NCBI RefSeq assembly: GCF_001039355.2
Contig: NW_019775521.1
Coordinates: 187,684 to 251,683, forward strand
Direction of reading: 5' to 3'
Length of the DNA: 64,000 nt
From: Lingula anatina
Lineage: Eukaryota; Brachiopoda; Lingulata; Lingulida; Lingulidae
A program made the position numbers and the translations under genes. The notes below the pieces were generated by a model. The model was not told where the DNA came from. It made no database searches and worked only from the letters and a program-made list of their open reading frames with translations. Shown piece by piece: positions 39,569-52,312 of this stretch; position 1 is the stretch's first letter, and each line of letters opens with the position of its first letter.

Positions 39569-42500
39569 GAAAAGAGCAGCTACCGGCAGATCATTGATTT
39601 TGGCAAGCAAACTAGTCTTCAATGCGGTTAATCAAGCCAAATGCCTAACAATTGACTGGAAAATCTAATTTATACCCTCTGAGGACCACGAGACTGGCTC
39701 GGGATATTCATAACCCTTCTTATGCGAACGGACGAAAGGCAAAAGAGCCCTAAAGGATTGCTAGAGCTGCGGTACACTGTCCAACATCTTCCGAATCCCA
39801 TTTCTTTGAAGCTAGCTGATCTCTTACAGGCTGAACAATGCATAGATCTCAAGCAATTTGCCCCAGTGCATCCAAGTACACATAATACACGGCTTTGATC
39901 TTTATGTCGTGGTTTACATTTATCAATAGCCATAAGAATTTTTTCTTTGTTGTTCAATATTTCGCCTTCGTCAGACTTGATCACAGAACTTCTGTTGTGG
40001 CATTTGCATAGGTATTCCTAATCGGTGATATTATTCTTAAGATCCCTCCCACTGACAAATGGAGCATGGGGGGAGGGGGGGGGAGGAAAGGGGCGAAAAA
40101 ATGCGCGCACGCAGAGACTTGGACGCTTGAGCTATTGTCACAGAATGAGTTCCTTGATCAAGTTCAACAGTTCATGGTAAAACATGTGAGTCTAAGCTGT
40201 TATTTTCTTGCAAAAACAATGAATTCACTTATTTGTTCGCCTTGACATTCTTACTTTTTCTCTTTGAATTTCGTAAGGCAATTTATTTTCAAAATGTGCC
40301 AAAAAGAATGTGGCAAGTTTGCTAATTGCTTTTTCCGGCAACCGCATGTGTTGAAAGGCAGATCAAAAACATTGGTCACACATACACTGTACATGTAGAT
40401 CTATGTTTTATATCGTTTGTGAGCAAAAGCCTTGAATTTGACAATTTATCTGCGTTTTTTCTCAATTTGCTTTTACTTTTAAGAATTTCTTTTTTACTTA
40501 AAAGAACAAGACGTTTAACTTGTCCAGGTTTCTTTGGGTTGATTATAGACAAATAATAACCATAATAACCACAACTTTGATGCGTGGTGTAAGTCAGTAG
40601 ACACATTTTACGTGTAAAATGTCTCTAAAAAACTTTACTGGCAAATACCTAGGGGAATCGGAATGTATCTCAATTCCCATCATCTCCCACTTCACTGCAC
40701 TAAAAGAAAATCTCCGCTAGTCTCAATGGTCAATGTGTTTCAGTTTTGGTATGGCGATTACTGTCTGGCTTTTCATCTGCCTTTCTGATGTTCGACTTTA
40801 TTAGTTTCTTTAACCTTTCATGTTGTAAAACATGGTATCTTTTAATCAAATTAACACCCAGAGAAAGTACATAACCGGAACATTTATCAATAAAATCTAC
40901 ATTACTGGTTTCTTCACTCACAGTAATTGATATTGCATTGGTATATGATGGACTTTGGTTGTAGAGTTGCACCTTGAGATAGGGGGAAGCTTTACTAGTA
41001 TGGTGGGTGGCGTTCTTTCAAAGGGGCATTTACTTGCAACTAAGTCAATAATTATTACTAACATAGTTTTCTGATTACTTACACAATTTTCCAATTTTGA
41101 GACTGTAAACAACAACAAACCTCTGTCCTATTAGTAGCCGTGTATGTTGTAAATTGAACTTGGTAAATGGTAATTTTATTATTTCAAAAAAATGTAACGG
41201 GTCTTTTCAAGTGCATAAATATCAGCTATTTAATAGGGAAAATGATGTGTAGGAAACCAAAAAATCCTAGAACCGTCTCAGGAAAGCAATCAATAGAGGC
41301 ACGTTTTATTTATTTATTTTTTTTTTTGTGACAAATATCGTACTGAAAATTTTTCTCATTGTTGTCTGCCACATTATTCGTACTGACCAGCGGTGGAAAT
41401 TATCAACCTTCTTGTGGAATAATTGAACTTGGAAGATTACTTGACACCCAATTGTATATAATTTTTTGAATCTATAGCCAAATGTGTAATGTCTCTATAG
41501 ATGATTACAAATACTTTGGCGTTTATGGCTAAAGTGAATCATCAAGTGAACCATCCAAAGTCTTCAAGAGGACCAGCCTATATTCTCCTGGGGAGTGCCA
41601 GTTCAAGTCCTCGTGACGGACCAGCCTAATTCCTCGCGAGGAGGACCCGTACAAGTCCTAGTGAGAAAGACACTACGTCATCATGTAATTATCCTTTGAA
41701 AAACATTGTAAGTCCACAAAAAAGAGGTAAAAGTGTTTAAATGTTTTAAAGATAATTACATCATGAACACCTTGTTTCTCTGAGAGTGTAACTAAAGTCG
41801 GCTTTGATTAAGTTACTTAAACTCAGAGAGCTGCCTTATGTCGACTGAGCTATAACAGTGTCATGGCTGACCGATTTATACAAAGAATACTTTTTAAACT
41901 TTAAAAAAAACCGTCCTCGGGCACCCATATGATAGAAAACAATGGCACGATAATTCGATTTTTGGCCTTAAGATTTAATTCTTAGACTTAAAAAGTAGAT
42001 AATCGAACTTTTATATACTTTGTTAAGGGACCTTTACCAAGTCAGTTTTCTTCGTTGGCTTGCCAAGGACAATGACCTCGTCACCCGGCAAGGGAAATGA
42101 CCCAAAACTAAGTTCATTTCGTGAAATGGTGTTTTGCGTGCGAACTACTTAACGTTTCAATGTTAGAGTAATCTTTTTATTGCTGATTCGCCTGCCAATG
42201 GTTCTGTACCAAAACTGGAGTTCTTGGAGGTCCCTCTGGATGTGGAACGTGTTAGGAGAGGAAATAAAGGGAAATAAAATATAGGAGTTTATCAGGCAGT
42301 CCTTGGGGACAGATAGAAGATTCCAAAGTGTGTCAGGAAGTTGTTTCTCACGGAAAACTGATAGCCGTGTTGTCTTTTCTTTATTCTATCAATTTTAACT
42401 TTGTTCATTCGTTTTTTTTATCAGTTGTAATATATTTGTTGAAACCACTAACATTTCCTTAAGAGCAAGACTGCAAAGGAAGGTCTCTTTCACTAAAAAA

Positions 42501-42775
42501 ATAATAAAAACCCGAAATAACGATGGGCAAAAACTAAACTTGTAATTGGTAGCGGCTGCCCCTTTGATATTATGTCGCTAGTAGCCCCTTTCATTTATCT
42601 CAACACAATATTTCTTTTGGATCAATCAAATGTTTAAAAAAAAACAGTTGAACGATTTTAAAATAAAATTATCAAAAACTAAGTATTAGATAGCATACGA
42701 ACAATATAATTCTTTGTTTGTCAATGGATTATAATAACAGAAACCAGACAATTCATTTACGCAAAATATTACGAC

Positions 42776-44908
42776 TTTATTCGAATTCATAAGGTACATC
42801 GTCCACGAATATACCATTATTTAATATACACGTTAACATACAACGCATTCCAGTATGTACATAAGAAATATGTTAGTAATTTACACCAAATAACCCGCAT
42901 TATATGACTCAACTACAGGATACTTAATGTCAATAGCTGTTATGATAAATCAGGATACCTGATATACAAAATGCACTGATAACGCACTGTAAATAACAAT
43001 ATCATTCACAAATAGATGCATACAAAGTACCTTTCAAAAATGGCTTTCGTTCAATCCAATAATTGGTTTTGAAAACGTACAAAATAGCAGTTTATTACAG
43101 TTTTAGCTCCACAACTGAAATTGATGACATCAGACTAGACAAAGCTGCTAAGCTAATTTCTATTGAACGATCGATTCATGTGGGGAGCAAACTTCACCTA
43201 GGGCATGGCGGGCCACATGTGCGAGACAAAACCAGAGTCTTATACCAGAGATGTTCCGTTAGATAACAGCGCCATGCAATAAAATGGTCAGTGACCATGC
43301 CAATTCCAAGAGCGTTAACCAAGAATTGTCTCGCAAAATTATCTTCACGAATATCGTAATACGAGCACTTGCAAAGTTCAAGTATACTTTTTCCCACGGC
43401 CCACACCTTACAATGGCAGTTATGCGTCATTACAAAACCTTTTTATGCAAACCAGCAATCTTATCAAACTTATCAACGGGTGTTAATGCAAGCACTTCTA
43501 CGTAAATGGATCTACATTTTGTGACGCGAAACTTTGCGCCATGCATAAACTTCTTTACTTAAACGATATCTCTCACATCCGAGCATAATGAAATTATCTG
43601 AAATTGGACAAGCGCGTACATGTTGTAAGGCTTCCGTTTTTAACTTTATCTTTTCTGATCTAATGCCATCCTGTGTCGTACACCTGAACATTACTCTATT
43701 TGAACACACAAGCGCAACATCTCCCGTTTTCTCCTTGTGCCTAATGGAGCGAGTGAATGACGCACTTTATGCAAAACCAAATGAGACATCAATATATTTC
43801 AGAACATTGACTTAATGATGCAAGAGTTGCAATCAATGGGCCGTTCTTAAACCTTAATGCATTGACTGGTAGCACCTGGCATTTGTCTATGATGCAGATT
43901 ACGTTACCTACGTGACGGAAATGATATACTTGGCAAGCATTCAGCCGGTATTTACATACATATTTTATACTGCGGTAATATCCACAATAATATATTATAT
44001 TACCTACAGTATCTTATTTGCGTAACTAAATATATATTTTCATATCTTTAATATTATACATAATCTATGCGTTTGTAACGCCACTTTCAGTCATCTTGCT
44101 TTCAGAAAAGTGCTACAATATCTCCAACACATTTTTGTAACTGTCCGAAATTTTGCAAATTATCTAAATATCATACAAAAGTTTCTGGTTCTGTCACCCG
44201 TTTTTGTCATGTTAAAACTCAGCATGTCCGCTTAATCAAGAGCTGCACATTTTATCAGCCTCAGCGCATTCTTTAAGGATATCGTAAAATGTTTCATTTT
44301 TCTTCTCATAATTCTCGAGTATCTTGCAAAACTATGGAACTACACATAATGGTTGTCAATTCTTTGCGCAGTTTTGCTACATCTTGTGCTCTATGTGCCA
44401 GAAACTAATCCTCTGTCACATACTACAGTTACAACTATAAATTTGAGTCAGACATTGTCACATATTACAGCTACGACTATAAATTTGAGCCAGGCACATC
44501 ATACAAATAAGTCTGCCTTCACAAGGTGTACGTGCCACGTGTCATATGTTTAAGACGCGTGAAAAAATATGAAAATACTTCTTCAAATGGACGGTTCTTG
44601 CATCGTAATCTCGGGCTCTGAATTAAGTCCCGTCATTACATCAAATTGGCATTCTCTTACATCACATTCTAAACAGCATTGAGCAATTATGAATTTTTAA
44701 GCACTATCATAAAAAAAGCCTCTTCCTGTATGAAAATAAAATATCACATGTTACAAACATGATTACAGCAAAACAGTTAACAAACTCATTGTTCTGTCTT
44801 AAAAAAATAAGTTTTGCATTTTTTTTTCAATCTCGCACTTACATCATCCAAACATCAACAGCAGCTGTAACAATAACAATATACAATATCAGCAACATTT
44901 CGAGTGCA
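42776..44908 (-). other. Possible 3' UTR after the 44909 stop
   Basis: Minus-strand AATAAA signals (TTTATT on the plus strand) lie at 43091-43096 and 42776-42781. They would give 3' UTRs of about 1.8 and 2.1 kb. The region has no credible coding frame and includes a two-copy 42-bp tandem repeat. Assignment depends on the 44909-45477 exon being real. Confidence 0.25.
44414..44497. repeat. Two-copy 42-bp tandem repeat
   Basis: TGTCACATACTACAG... at 44414 recurs at 44456 as TGTCACATATTACAG... with a few substitutions. It lies in the possible 3' UTR below 44909. Confidence 0.8.
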
Positions 44909-45477
44909 TCATCTCTGGAAGCTTTGGGTCGCAACGGGGACCATGCGACTGAGCGTTCCCGTTACACTGGAATTCATACGAACAATTTGGTACCCATCCT
45001 CGTCCGGTAATTTCCTAGTGTATTTTTTCTTTGGGAGGGTAGGATAGGACTTAAACACAGTGGGAGGATTATCTGGCCTTTGAATACCAGCATCAGTGTA
45101 TCTTAACAACACTCTTTTATTGGCAGTTTCAATCTCGTTCAACTCCCGCCTATAGACTTCGGCCAAAACTTTGTTTCTGGAGGATATTTTCATCGATTTG
45201 GAAGGTTTTGGCGATTTGGGGCATTTCGGTGGGAAAGGGGCCGTTAGGGTCAATACAGTTTGGCTCTGAAGAGTAGGCCGTGGGTCCGACGTGAAAGAAA
45301 CCCTGGTCCTCCGCCCTCCAGCGCTGCGCACTCGTTGTTGCCCAGAAACGTCCAATTGGATGCCGTCGCTCTTGCAAGCGCACGAGAAGAGCTCGTTCTC
45401 AAGGTGAAGGTTGTTTCCGTTGCCACACCTGGAGCACGTTCTGGCCCACTCATCGATATTGGGGACTTGAGTGCTGC
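44909..45477 (-). CDS. Candidate alternative terminal exon, Cys-motif and basic tail
   Basis: This 569-bp stretch is open from acceptor CCCTACTAG|GC to TGA 44909-44911. In the frame that fits exon 17 ending at 48871 it gives 189 codons: WARTCSRCGNGNN, ENELFSCACK (a CxxC...CxC pattern), a basic Pro/Lys stretch, then helix-like VYRRELNEIETANKRVLLRY and a tail ending QSFQR. Joining it to exon 17 gives a 1355-aa glycylase variant with intact phase. It could equally be the last exon of a separate minus-strand gene. No homologue is recognised. An open second frame through 45453-45250 makes frame choice less than certain. Confidence 0.5.
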
Positions 45478-46518
45478 CTAGTAGGGTGCAAGAAAAAAAG
45501 CAAATGTGGGGTTAGTATTTGGTTAATAATGCATTGACTACAACAAATATACAAGCATAAAATTTAACAGAATTCTAGCTGTTCCTCTTAAAATTTTGAT
45601 GCATCTACTTTTCTATTAATGCCCTATAAAAATATAATTCCACACACTTCCTTATTAGGTAAAGAAAATAAGCAAATACGAGGGGGATACATCCCCGATA
45701 TTCATTTCAAGTATCTAAACGAATGCAATAATCCACGGCAATTCAAAAACACCAAACCACATTTTAAAGAAATTGGTATAGACCCTAGTTAGGCATAAAT
45801 ATAACCAAACACACAATTCACTTTCAAGACGCAAAACTACAAAATGATAACACAAAATAATATCCCAAGACAAATATATGTCTAGAAAGTAACAAAATGA
45901 AACTTAACACGAAGGTCTAAGGGGAAGAATTATCTTGGACCAAGAGGGAAAGTGTGCCAACAATAATGTATCATAAACAGCAAAACAGCAATACGGATTA
46001 TACGGTAGAGTCGACCCTTAGGGAGCGCATTTGTCTACCACCGTGGTAGGGCGCCTACGCAGTGGACAAGTTTTAAGCCAGGACCAGGTGCGGGGTAAAA
46101 GATGGGGGATGACCCGCGTCCCTGCTGGGACCAAAGCAGATGTTTTCGCCAGTTAGCCAAAGGAGGGATGCGCTATCATTACGTCCAGAAACGTGGCAAT
46201 TTAAGCTGGCAGATCGAAAGATCGATGTCTGGAAGCTGGGGCTTTTCAAGGCTCAGCCACTCACTAAGACGGCCAGAATTCCACTTGGTGCATTGCGGAT
46301 ATGATCTCTCTCACTCATTAAACTTAATTATCTTTAAAAGCAGAACACTGCTCCAATGGGAGCATGTTTGTTTTGGCAACTTCTTATTTTTAAAACTGCT
46401 CAGGAAGAACGAAATTGAATTCTCACAAGGGTCCATTTCTTTTTTGTTTAACTAATTATTTTAGAAAAAGTTTTTTTGCTTCATTTTATATGCTGCTCCC
46501 CCTTCCCCTTTAAAGACA

Positions 46519-46542
46519 ATAAATAAATAAATAAATAAATAA
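46519..46542. repeat. (AAAT)n microsatellite
   Basis: About six tetramer units in the presumed last intron. Confidence 0.9.
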
Positions 46543-46962
46543 GAACGTAATCGTTTCATAATAATAAAGAAAAATAATTACTATTTCATAGAAAAAAGGG
46601 CAAAATAATATCAATAAAAAGCTTAGGATAACTTTAGCACTGCCATACCAACAGACGGAATTCAACTCAAAAGGAATTAAAAAAAAAGAGACATGTGAAA
46701 GTGTGATAAGGAGGGTCGGATTTACCACTTCATTTCACCTAATTGTGAAAGACCCGAAGGAGCGTGCCTTCTGTCCAGAACAAAAATATCAGCCACCACT
46801 ATTCTGAATTTCTGAGCTCAATTTGGGGATTTACCCTAATACAATGTCCTCCCATTAGTAAAAGAAAATGTAGAAAATGAAACCAGACCATTTCAATCAT
46901 TCGGTGAATGTGAAAATTAAGTGGGAAGGCAAAAGGAGAGGTTCACAACATAGAGGCCAGTC

Positions 46963-47126
46963 CGCATGCGCAAGACGTAAGACAAACGGCGCACATATAA
47001 AAAGGTAAACTGAAGGAATAAATTATCAAATATGACGAAAAGCCAATCATATCTGAAGAGACTGTTTTGTTCTAATTATGAGGCAAGGCATTTCGACCCT
47101 TGATCACGTGACCGACTCGTCACGTG
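46963..47126. promoter_or_regulatory. Promoter-like motif cluster in the last presumed intron
   Basis: Within about 160 bp are an NRF1-like GCATGCGCA (46963-46971), a TATA-like ATATAAAAAGG nearby, and two E-boxes, TCACGTGA (47104-47111) and TCACGTG (47120-47126). Such clustering in AT-rich DNA suggests a promoter or enhancer, which would matter for whether 44909-45477 belongs to a separate gene. No experimental support. Confidence 0.3.
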
Positions 47127-48568
47127 TCAAAACGTCATGCATCATAGGTAGAAACCACTTTTCGTCTCTTTGAAAACGATTTGCAATATGTCGCCATAAC
47201 GTATCCAGTACGTTTAGATAAAGAAAGGAGAGTGAACAAAGACCACTGTGATTCACAGAAAAGACAAGTCAGTACTCAAACATATAGTCTGTTACCGTGA
47301 ATAAATGCGGATTCGAGGAAGTCTAAATTCGGTGGGGGTTACTGCAAATGCTAAAAGGGAAAATGGAAATGTTTTAAATCGCTTCCTACTGGGAACTTGA
47401 ACCGTGACTGTAACTGCTACATGAAAATCTACTTCTACGTTAACTTAGAAAGTCTAAGTAAGAACATATCGTACTAAATGTATAAAATGAAGTTTAGAAA
47501 CTACCCATTTTGCTTCAATGCACACGGTGTTATAAACTAGAATAATCAGAGAAGCGTCACACGCAAGAAAATTGTCTCTACCTGCCTAATTTTAAATTTG
47601 ATGATTGATGAATTTCCACTATCTTGCGTGAAACGCACCAGGATATTCAATCTTGTCTACACTGTGATGTAACCAAAAATAGACAGCAGCAACATTAGCT
47701 TACTACTTACTGCTTATCTAAAGTATAAACCTATCAGTTAAAGAGATAACATGCGTGCATCCTTTGTGCAATTAGGTAAGTGATATATATATCAAATGTT
47801 AGTAATTATCGCTACGTTACTTATTACGACGTATTCGTGTGTACGTTACAGAATATGCTGTTACGTCACAGCGTGTCCTAATATCAAAGTGCACATCAAC
47901 GTCACAAGGTGTAGTATTACGTCAAGGTGCCAGGATACGTTTCAGCTGCAGTAACTGTAGGACAAATGCTATGATCAATGGAATTTTAAGCGTTGTTTCA
48001 GAACAAGCTGTTTGTAGTAAACCATGCAAGGAATCACGGGCCATAATCACAATCACGTATATCGTAATATCCCTACATTACTGCAGCATCGGGAACAGTG
48101 CAAACGATTAATTTACTTGTTAGTAGTTTTGACAACCAAGACGTGGCTCCGAAGATGAGGACGGATGACAGGGATTTCGAGTGGTAATTTTCTGGGAGAT
48201 ATTCTCGGTAAACGATTCAGCAGCAGCCCAGGAAAGCAAGATGGCCGAGAACCTTCCGTGTCCCTTGTGAGAGGCCCACTGACATAGAGTGGGGAGAGTA
48301 GGCGACCTTTGAATACTGCGGGTTGAACGGTTTTGGAAATTAATCAAATATTAATTAAAGTATGTAGGCCAGAGAACAGTACAGTGTAACTGTTGACTGA
48401 TGCTAGAACATACCCTGTAACACTTCACTTTGTATCTGAAGCCTAGTTAACAATTTACATGTAATGTATAATTTTATCTTACTTATCATGACATATTAAC
48501 TGATCTATGTCGATAATGACTGAGATGACTACTGAGATTAAATCAATAAATATCTAAATCACTTACAC

Positions 48569-48570
<2 letters not shown>

Positions 48571-48620
<50 letters not shown>
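48571..48620. repeat. (ATA)n microsatellite below the exon 17 stop
   Basis: About sixteen units, 0.2 kb beyond the stop of exon 17 on the minus strand. Confidence 0.95.
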
Positions 48621-48622
<2 letters not shown>

Positions 48623-48826
48623 ATTAAGCTACAGAGCATTTTTAAATTTAGCCAAGCGTATACGATAATGTTCAATAACATTTTCTCATATAAAAGCACT
48701 GCAAGTGTAGTAGAAGTTTCAACAATAATTCAACAAAAGCTTCCACTTCAACTGCACAAAATAAATACTTAAACCAAGCCTTATCGCCATTATACATAAC
48801 AGCTACAAGTACGTATATATCAGTAG

Positions 48827-49641
48827 TCACACTGCATTGTCCAGTACCCTGAACAAATGATTAAACTGACCAGGGCGTGTACGGTCAGTGCTGAGGCTAT
48901 CAGGGGAGAGAGCTCGGATTAACCTAAGTTTGGGCTTTTTGGTCAACTGGAAACTCTTCTCCCTGGCATTCAACGCAGGGATATTGGCGTAGGGGACCTT
49001 GGGCAGGGTAAGCCCATACTTTTGTTCCAAATCCTCCCTCTTACTAACATTGGTGTACTTTTCGTATTTCTTTAACAATTTCCTGGTTTTATGTTTAATG
49101 ACCACGTTATAATTACCTCTTGGTGAAGAAATAATGGGTGACACAGAGGCCATTGGAGGAGGGGGAGAAACATCCTCCGTTGATGCTAACACTGGAGGTT
49201 TGGACGACTGTCTCACTGTGATCATCTTGCTGTTAAAATTATTCTGTGCTCCAACAATCGTTGGACGGGTTGACTTGGGTTCGCTATTCGAAAGTCTTAA
49301 CTTGGGTTTCACAACCACTTTTGGAGGCTCCTTAGCTTGAGTATTGCTGGATGACGAGTCTTGTGAGGTTTTAGGTGTCACAGAATTGACTTTTGATGTA
49401 GCTGCCTTGTCGGTGGAATTTCGAGGTGAGGTATCTCCCGAGACTAAGGTTGAGTTGTTGTCCCGACTAGAAGAGGTATCCATGTATTGCTGTTTACGGA
49501 CGAAGCCTGGTTTTCTAATCCCACAGCCTTCCACAGACATGTCCAGGCCAATGTAAGGTGGAACATTGACAGTGGGCTGCTTGTACCCGAGCTCAAAGCG
49601 TCCGATATCACAGTTTTTGTCATATTTTCTGTCCACAACAA
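48827..49641 (-). CDS. TTLL3: Glycylase exon 17, core end and disordered C-terminal tail
   Basis: Acceptor CCTTTCCAG|TT. The first 45 codons ([40 protein letters not shown]) finish the glycylase core. The remaining 225 or so are Ser/Thr/Pro-rich with basic motifs ([22 protein letters not shown]). The frame ends at TGA 48827-48829. I saw no AATAAA on the minus strand in the next 700 bases, so transcripts may instead leave through donor CCTG|GTCAGT (exon end 48871) to the exon at 45477. That donor is weak. Confidence 0.88.
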
Positions 49642-52025
49642 CTGGAAAGGAATAAAATAAGTAAATATTAATCATTTAAATTTTGGCAGGCTTTCTGGTA
49701 ATGGGTAAAAAGCCAACTGGAATATTTTTTGCAATTAAAAGACATGAGAATCAGTTTTCATCTTTGAAGTATTTCAAAAATTTATTTAAGATTAACATAT
49801 CCTGAAAACATAATATCTAAAATATATGACAGGCTGAACTAAGATGAGAATTAAACCCTCCGTAAAGCTATCACTGTTTTCCAGAACACAATTCACTTGC
49901 CAGAGTTGACCATTGTATTACTGATACGACCATCTACCAAATGACCCTCACCTTTGACCACATCGTCCAGGACAGCTGGACACATCTCGGCGGTCACTTT
50001 GGTGCTGGTGCACATGCTGGGGCTGGAGTTAATTTCAATCAACCACGGCCTGAAGTCCTCTGTCAACATGAAGTCAGCACCATACAACTCAAAGGAATTC
50101 TGAAACAAAATTGAGAAAATTTTAATTTCAAATTGTTTATGTTCTTAACAGCACTTTTAGTTTTTTAATGAAGATTTAAAAGAAGATCATGACTCAGAGT
50201 TTAAACAATAAATATTGACTTGAAAATTACAAGTTACATTTTGAAATAGGGTATGAGCTTGGAAGCAATATGTGGAAATTGCTGTTCTTTTATCAATAAA
50301 TGATATAAAAAGTTAATTGGACTTCAAGTCTGTTCACAAAAATTACAAAATTGACTCTCATGTAATATTACATAAAAAAATAAATAATAAAAAGTATCGC
50401 TGCTCACCTTTCTGCCCTCCACCACATCCTGTGCCGTGAGTAAAGCACAGAGTATAGCCTTCTTCATCCCTGGATACACCACTTCCTGCCACACTTTTCT
50501 ACCAATTCCACGTTTACTGAAAAAGCAAATTGCAAACGCTTAAAAATGTCATTATTGATTGAGAGGATTTAAAATTACAAGGGCATATTGCTGAAAAATC
50601 AAATCCATTTAAGGACATCAAGATTGCCAAAATATGAAGAAAATCACTAGTAACATTTTTTTTTCTTACACATACTTTTTAATGTCTGAGGGTTAAGTTT
50701 GAAATAAATGCTGTAAGGGCGTTTTTCCTCGTTTGTAACAGTAAACCACATAATCCGTTAAATCTAGAAACATCTAGAAATATTTAAAAGAAAGTCTTTA
50801 AAACAACTCTATGAATATATAATGGATCTTGAAATATGGTCCAGGCTTCACTTAATTACCACATATGCCTAAGAGTATAATATCGTATTCAAATAAATAC
50901 AAATATGAGAACAAAAGTAATACGTCCATCTGCTTTATCCTAAATCAATTTCCTACCCACTCAGTTGAACAAGCAATATGGACACACTTGAAACAAACAA
51001 CTGGTATCGACGAGTGCCCGAATAAAAATAATTTGTTTATCCCTGTTTTACTTTCCATCAATACACCTGACACCTACACAGATCAACTCAAACCAAGGAC
51101 GTCCTTTAAATAAAACAATATGCAAATATGAGCAGTGTCTGCAAAAAGCGGGTGAACTATTGGATTTCAAAGTAATCTCCCATTCACACTCGGCTAACTT
51201 GACAGCTGGTATAGCAGTGAGAGAACAATAATCCATAACAACTGTGTTTGTTTGCAGTAAGTACAATTTTAACTGCTGCCAGGCAAAATACAGGGCTCTG
51301 ATATTATACTAGTAGTTATTTTGCCTGAAGCTATAATCTATGTTTTGCAAATCTAATATGTGGGGGAATTCAGTGGCAAACTGTTGAAAATTATTTATTC
51401 TATTTCAAAGCTAATCTGAACTTTTCTTATCCGATGTTAAAACTTTTACAAATGTGCCTGTGACACTAGATTACCAATTACATCCCATAATATACATCCC
51501 ATAATGCTCATGTGGTAATCACATAACCATCTCTCCTTCTCCCTCATTGGAGTGTTCCCCATGTTAAAAAGAGTAGAATAAAAAACTGTACTACAGCTTA
51601 CTCTATATCAAGAACAACCCATAATGCCCAGTCACTTGTCCCATAATCATTATTGGGGCGTTAAAAAAAAATAGAGTAAACATAAAGAATCGACAAACTA
51701 CAACTTACTCCAAATATTGCTGGAATTCTTCACTGCTCCACATGTTATCATCTGGAAGCTCTGAGGAACGACTAGCATTGTTTTCATAGTGCTTCTGTAT
51801 GGCATTGTTTGAAAGATGGATGGACCTGAAAATGAGATGATGGACATCAGTGCAGCATGAGTTAATTCAAATAACTGTCCAAAACATTAAGGCTCTCATA
51901 TACAGAAATGAACAATCATAAAACATTAAAGACAACAGTACTTGTAAATGGGTTATCCAGAATTAGGATTTTTACTTCTTAGTTGCATCAAAAAGTATAT
52001 GACTGTGACGATCTATTGCTTTTGC

Positions 52026-52058
<33 letters not shown>

Positions 52059-52281
52059 CATGACTTACTCATTGAAGTCCTCTAGTGTGTATTCCTGTGA
52101 ACAGAACCTGAGGTAGCAGTCCTGGTAGAACCACATGGTCAGAGGGTTCCAGTCCGTCACCAGGAACCACTGGCGGATGTCAAACTTTGTGTTGTGAACA
52201 AGTACAGGCCTCTCTGGGAACAAAATGTTGAATATCAATATATAAATCAATGAATAAATTGGAAACATCCGAGTAAAACAA

Positions 52282-52312
<31 letters not shown>

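Larger units (their letters stand above)
31321..42775. other. Intergenic, no gene seen
   Basis: Only simple repeats stand out. A degenerate tandem pattern containing GGACCAGCCTA and GTCCTCG-type words occurs near 41571-41660. A 104-codon Cys-rich frame at 39670-39984 (minus) was considered and not accepted. Confidence 0.55.
45478..48826 (-). other. Last intron of the long glycylase form, or intergenic DNA
   Basis: This is 3.3 kb between the stop of exon 17 and the candidate terminal exon. It holds two microsatellites, the promoter-like cluster near 47.0 kb and a plus-strand AAGATGGCCGAG at 48238-48249. No further exon was identified with confidence. Confidence 0.4.

Noticed and set aside
39670-39984. 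104-codon Cys-containing minus-strand frame, possible transposase relic
   Set aside because: The Cys spacing fits no zinc finger I know and no inverted ends were found nearby.
45250-45453. Alternative open frame across the 44909-45477 exon
   Set aside because: It ends early and is less protein-like than the frame that matches exon 17 phase; kept only as a caution.
46102-46455. 117-codon plus-strand frame
   Set aside because: No recognisable content; ends in AT-rich hydrophobic codons typical of random DNA.
48120-48347. 75-codon minus-strand frame considered as an extra glycylase exon
   Set aside because: I found no convincing acceptor and the sequence does not resemble TTLL tails; left unassigned.
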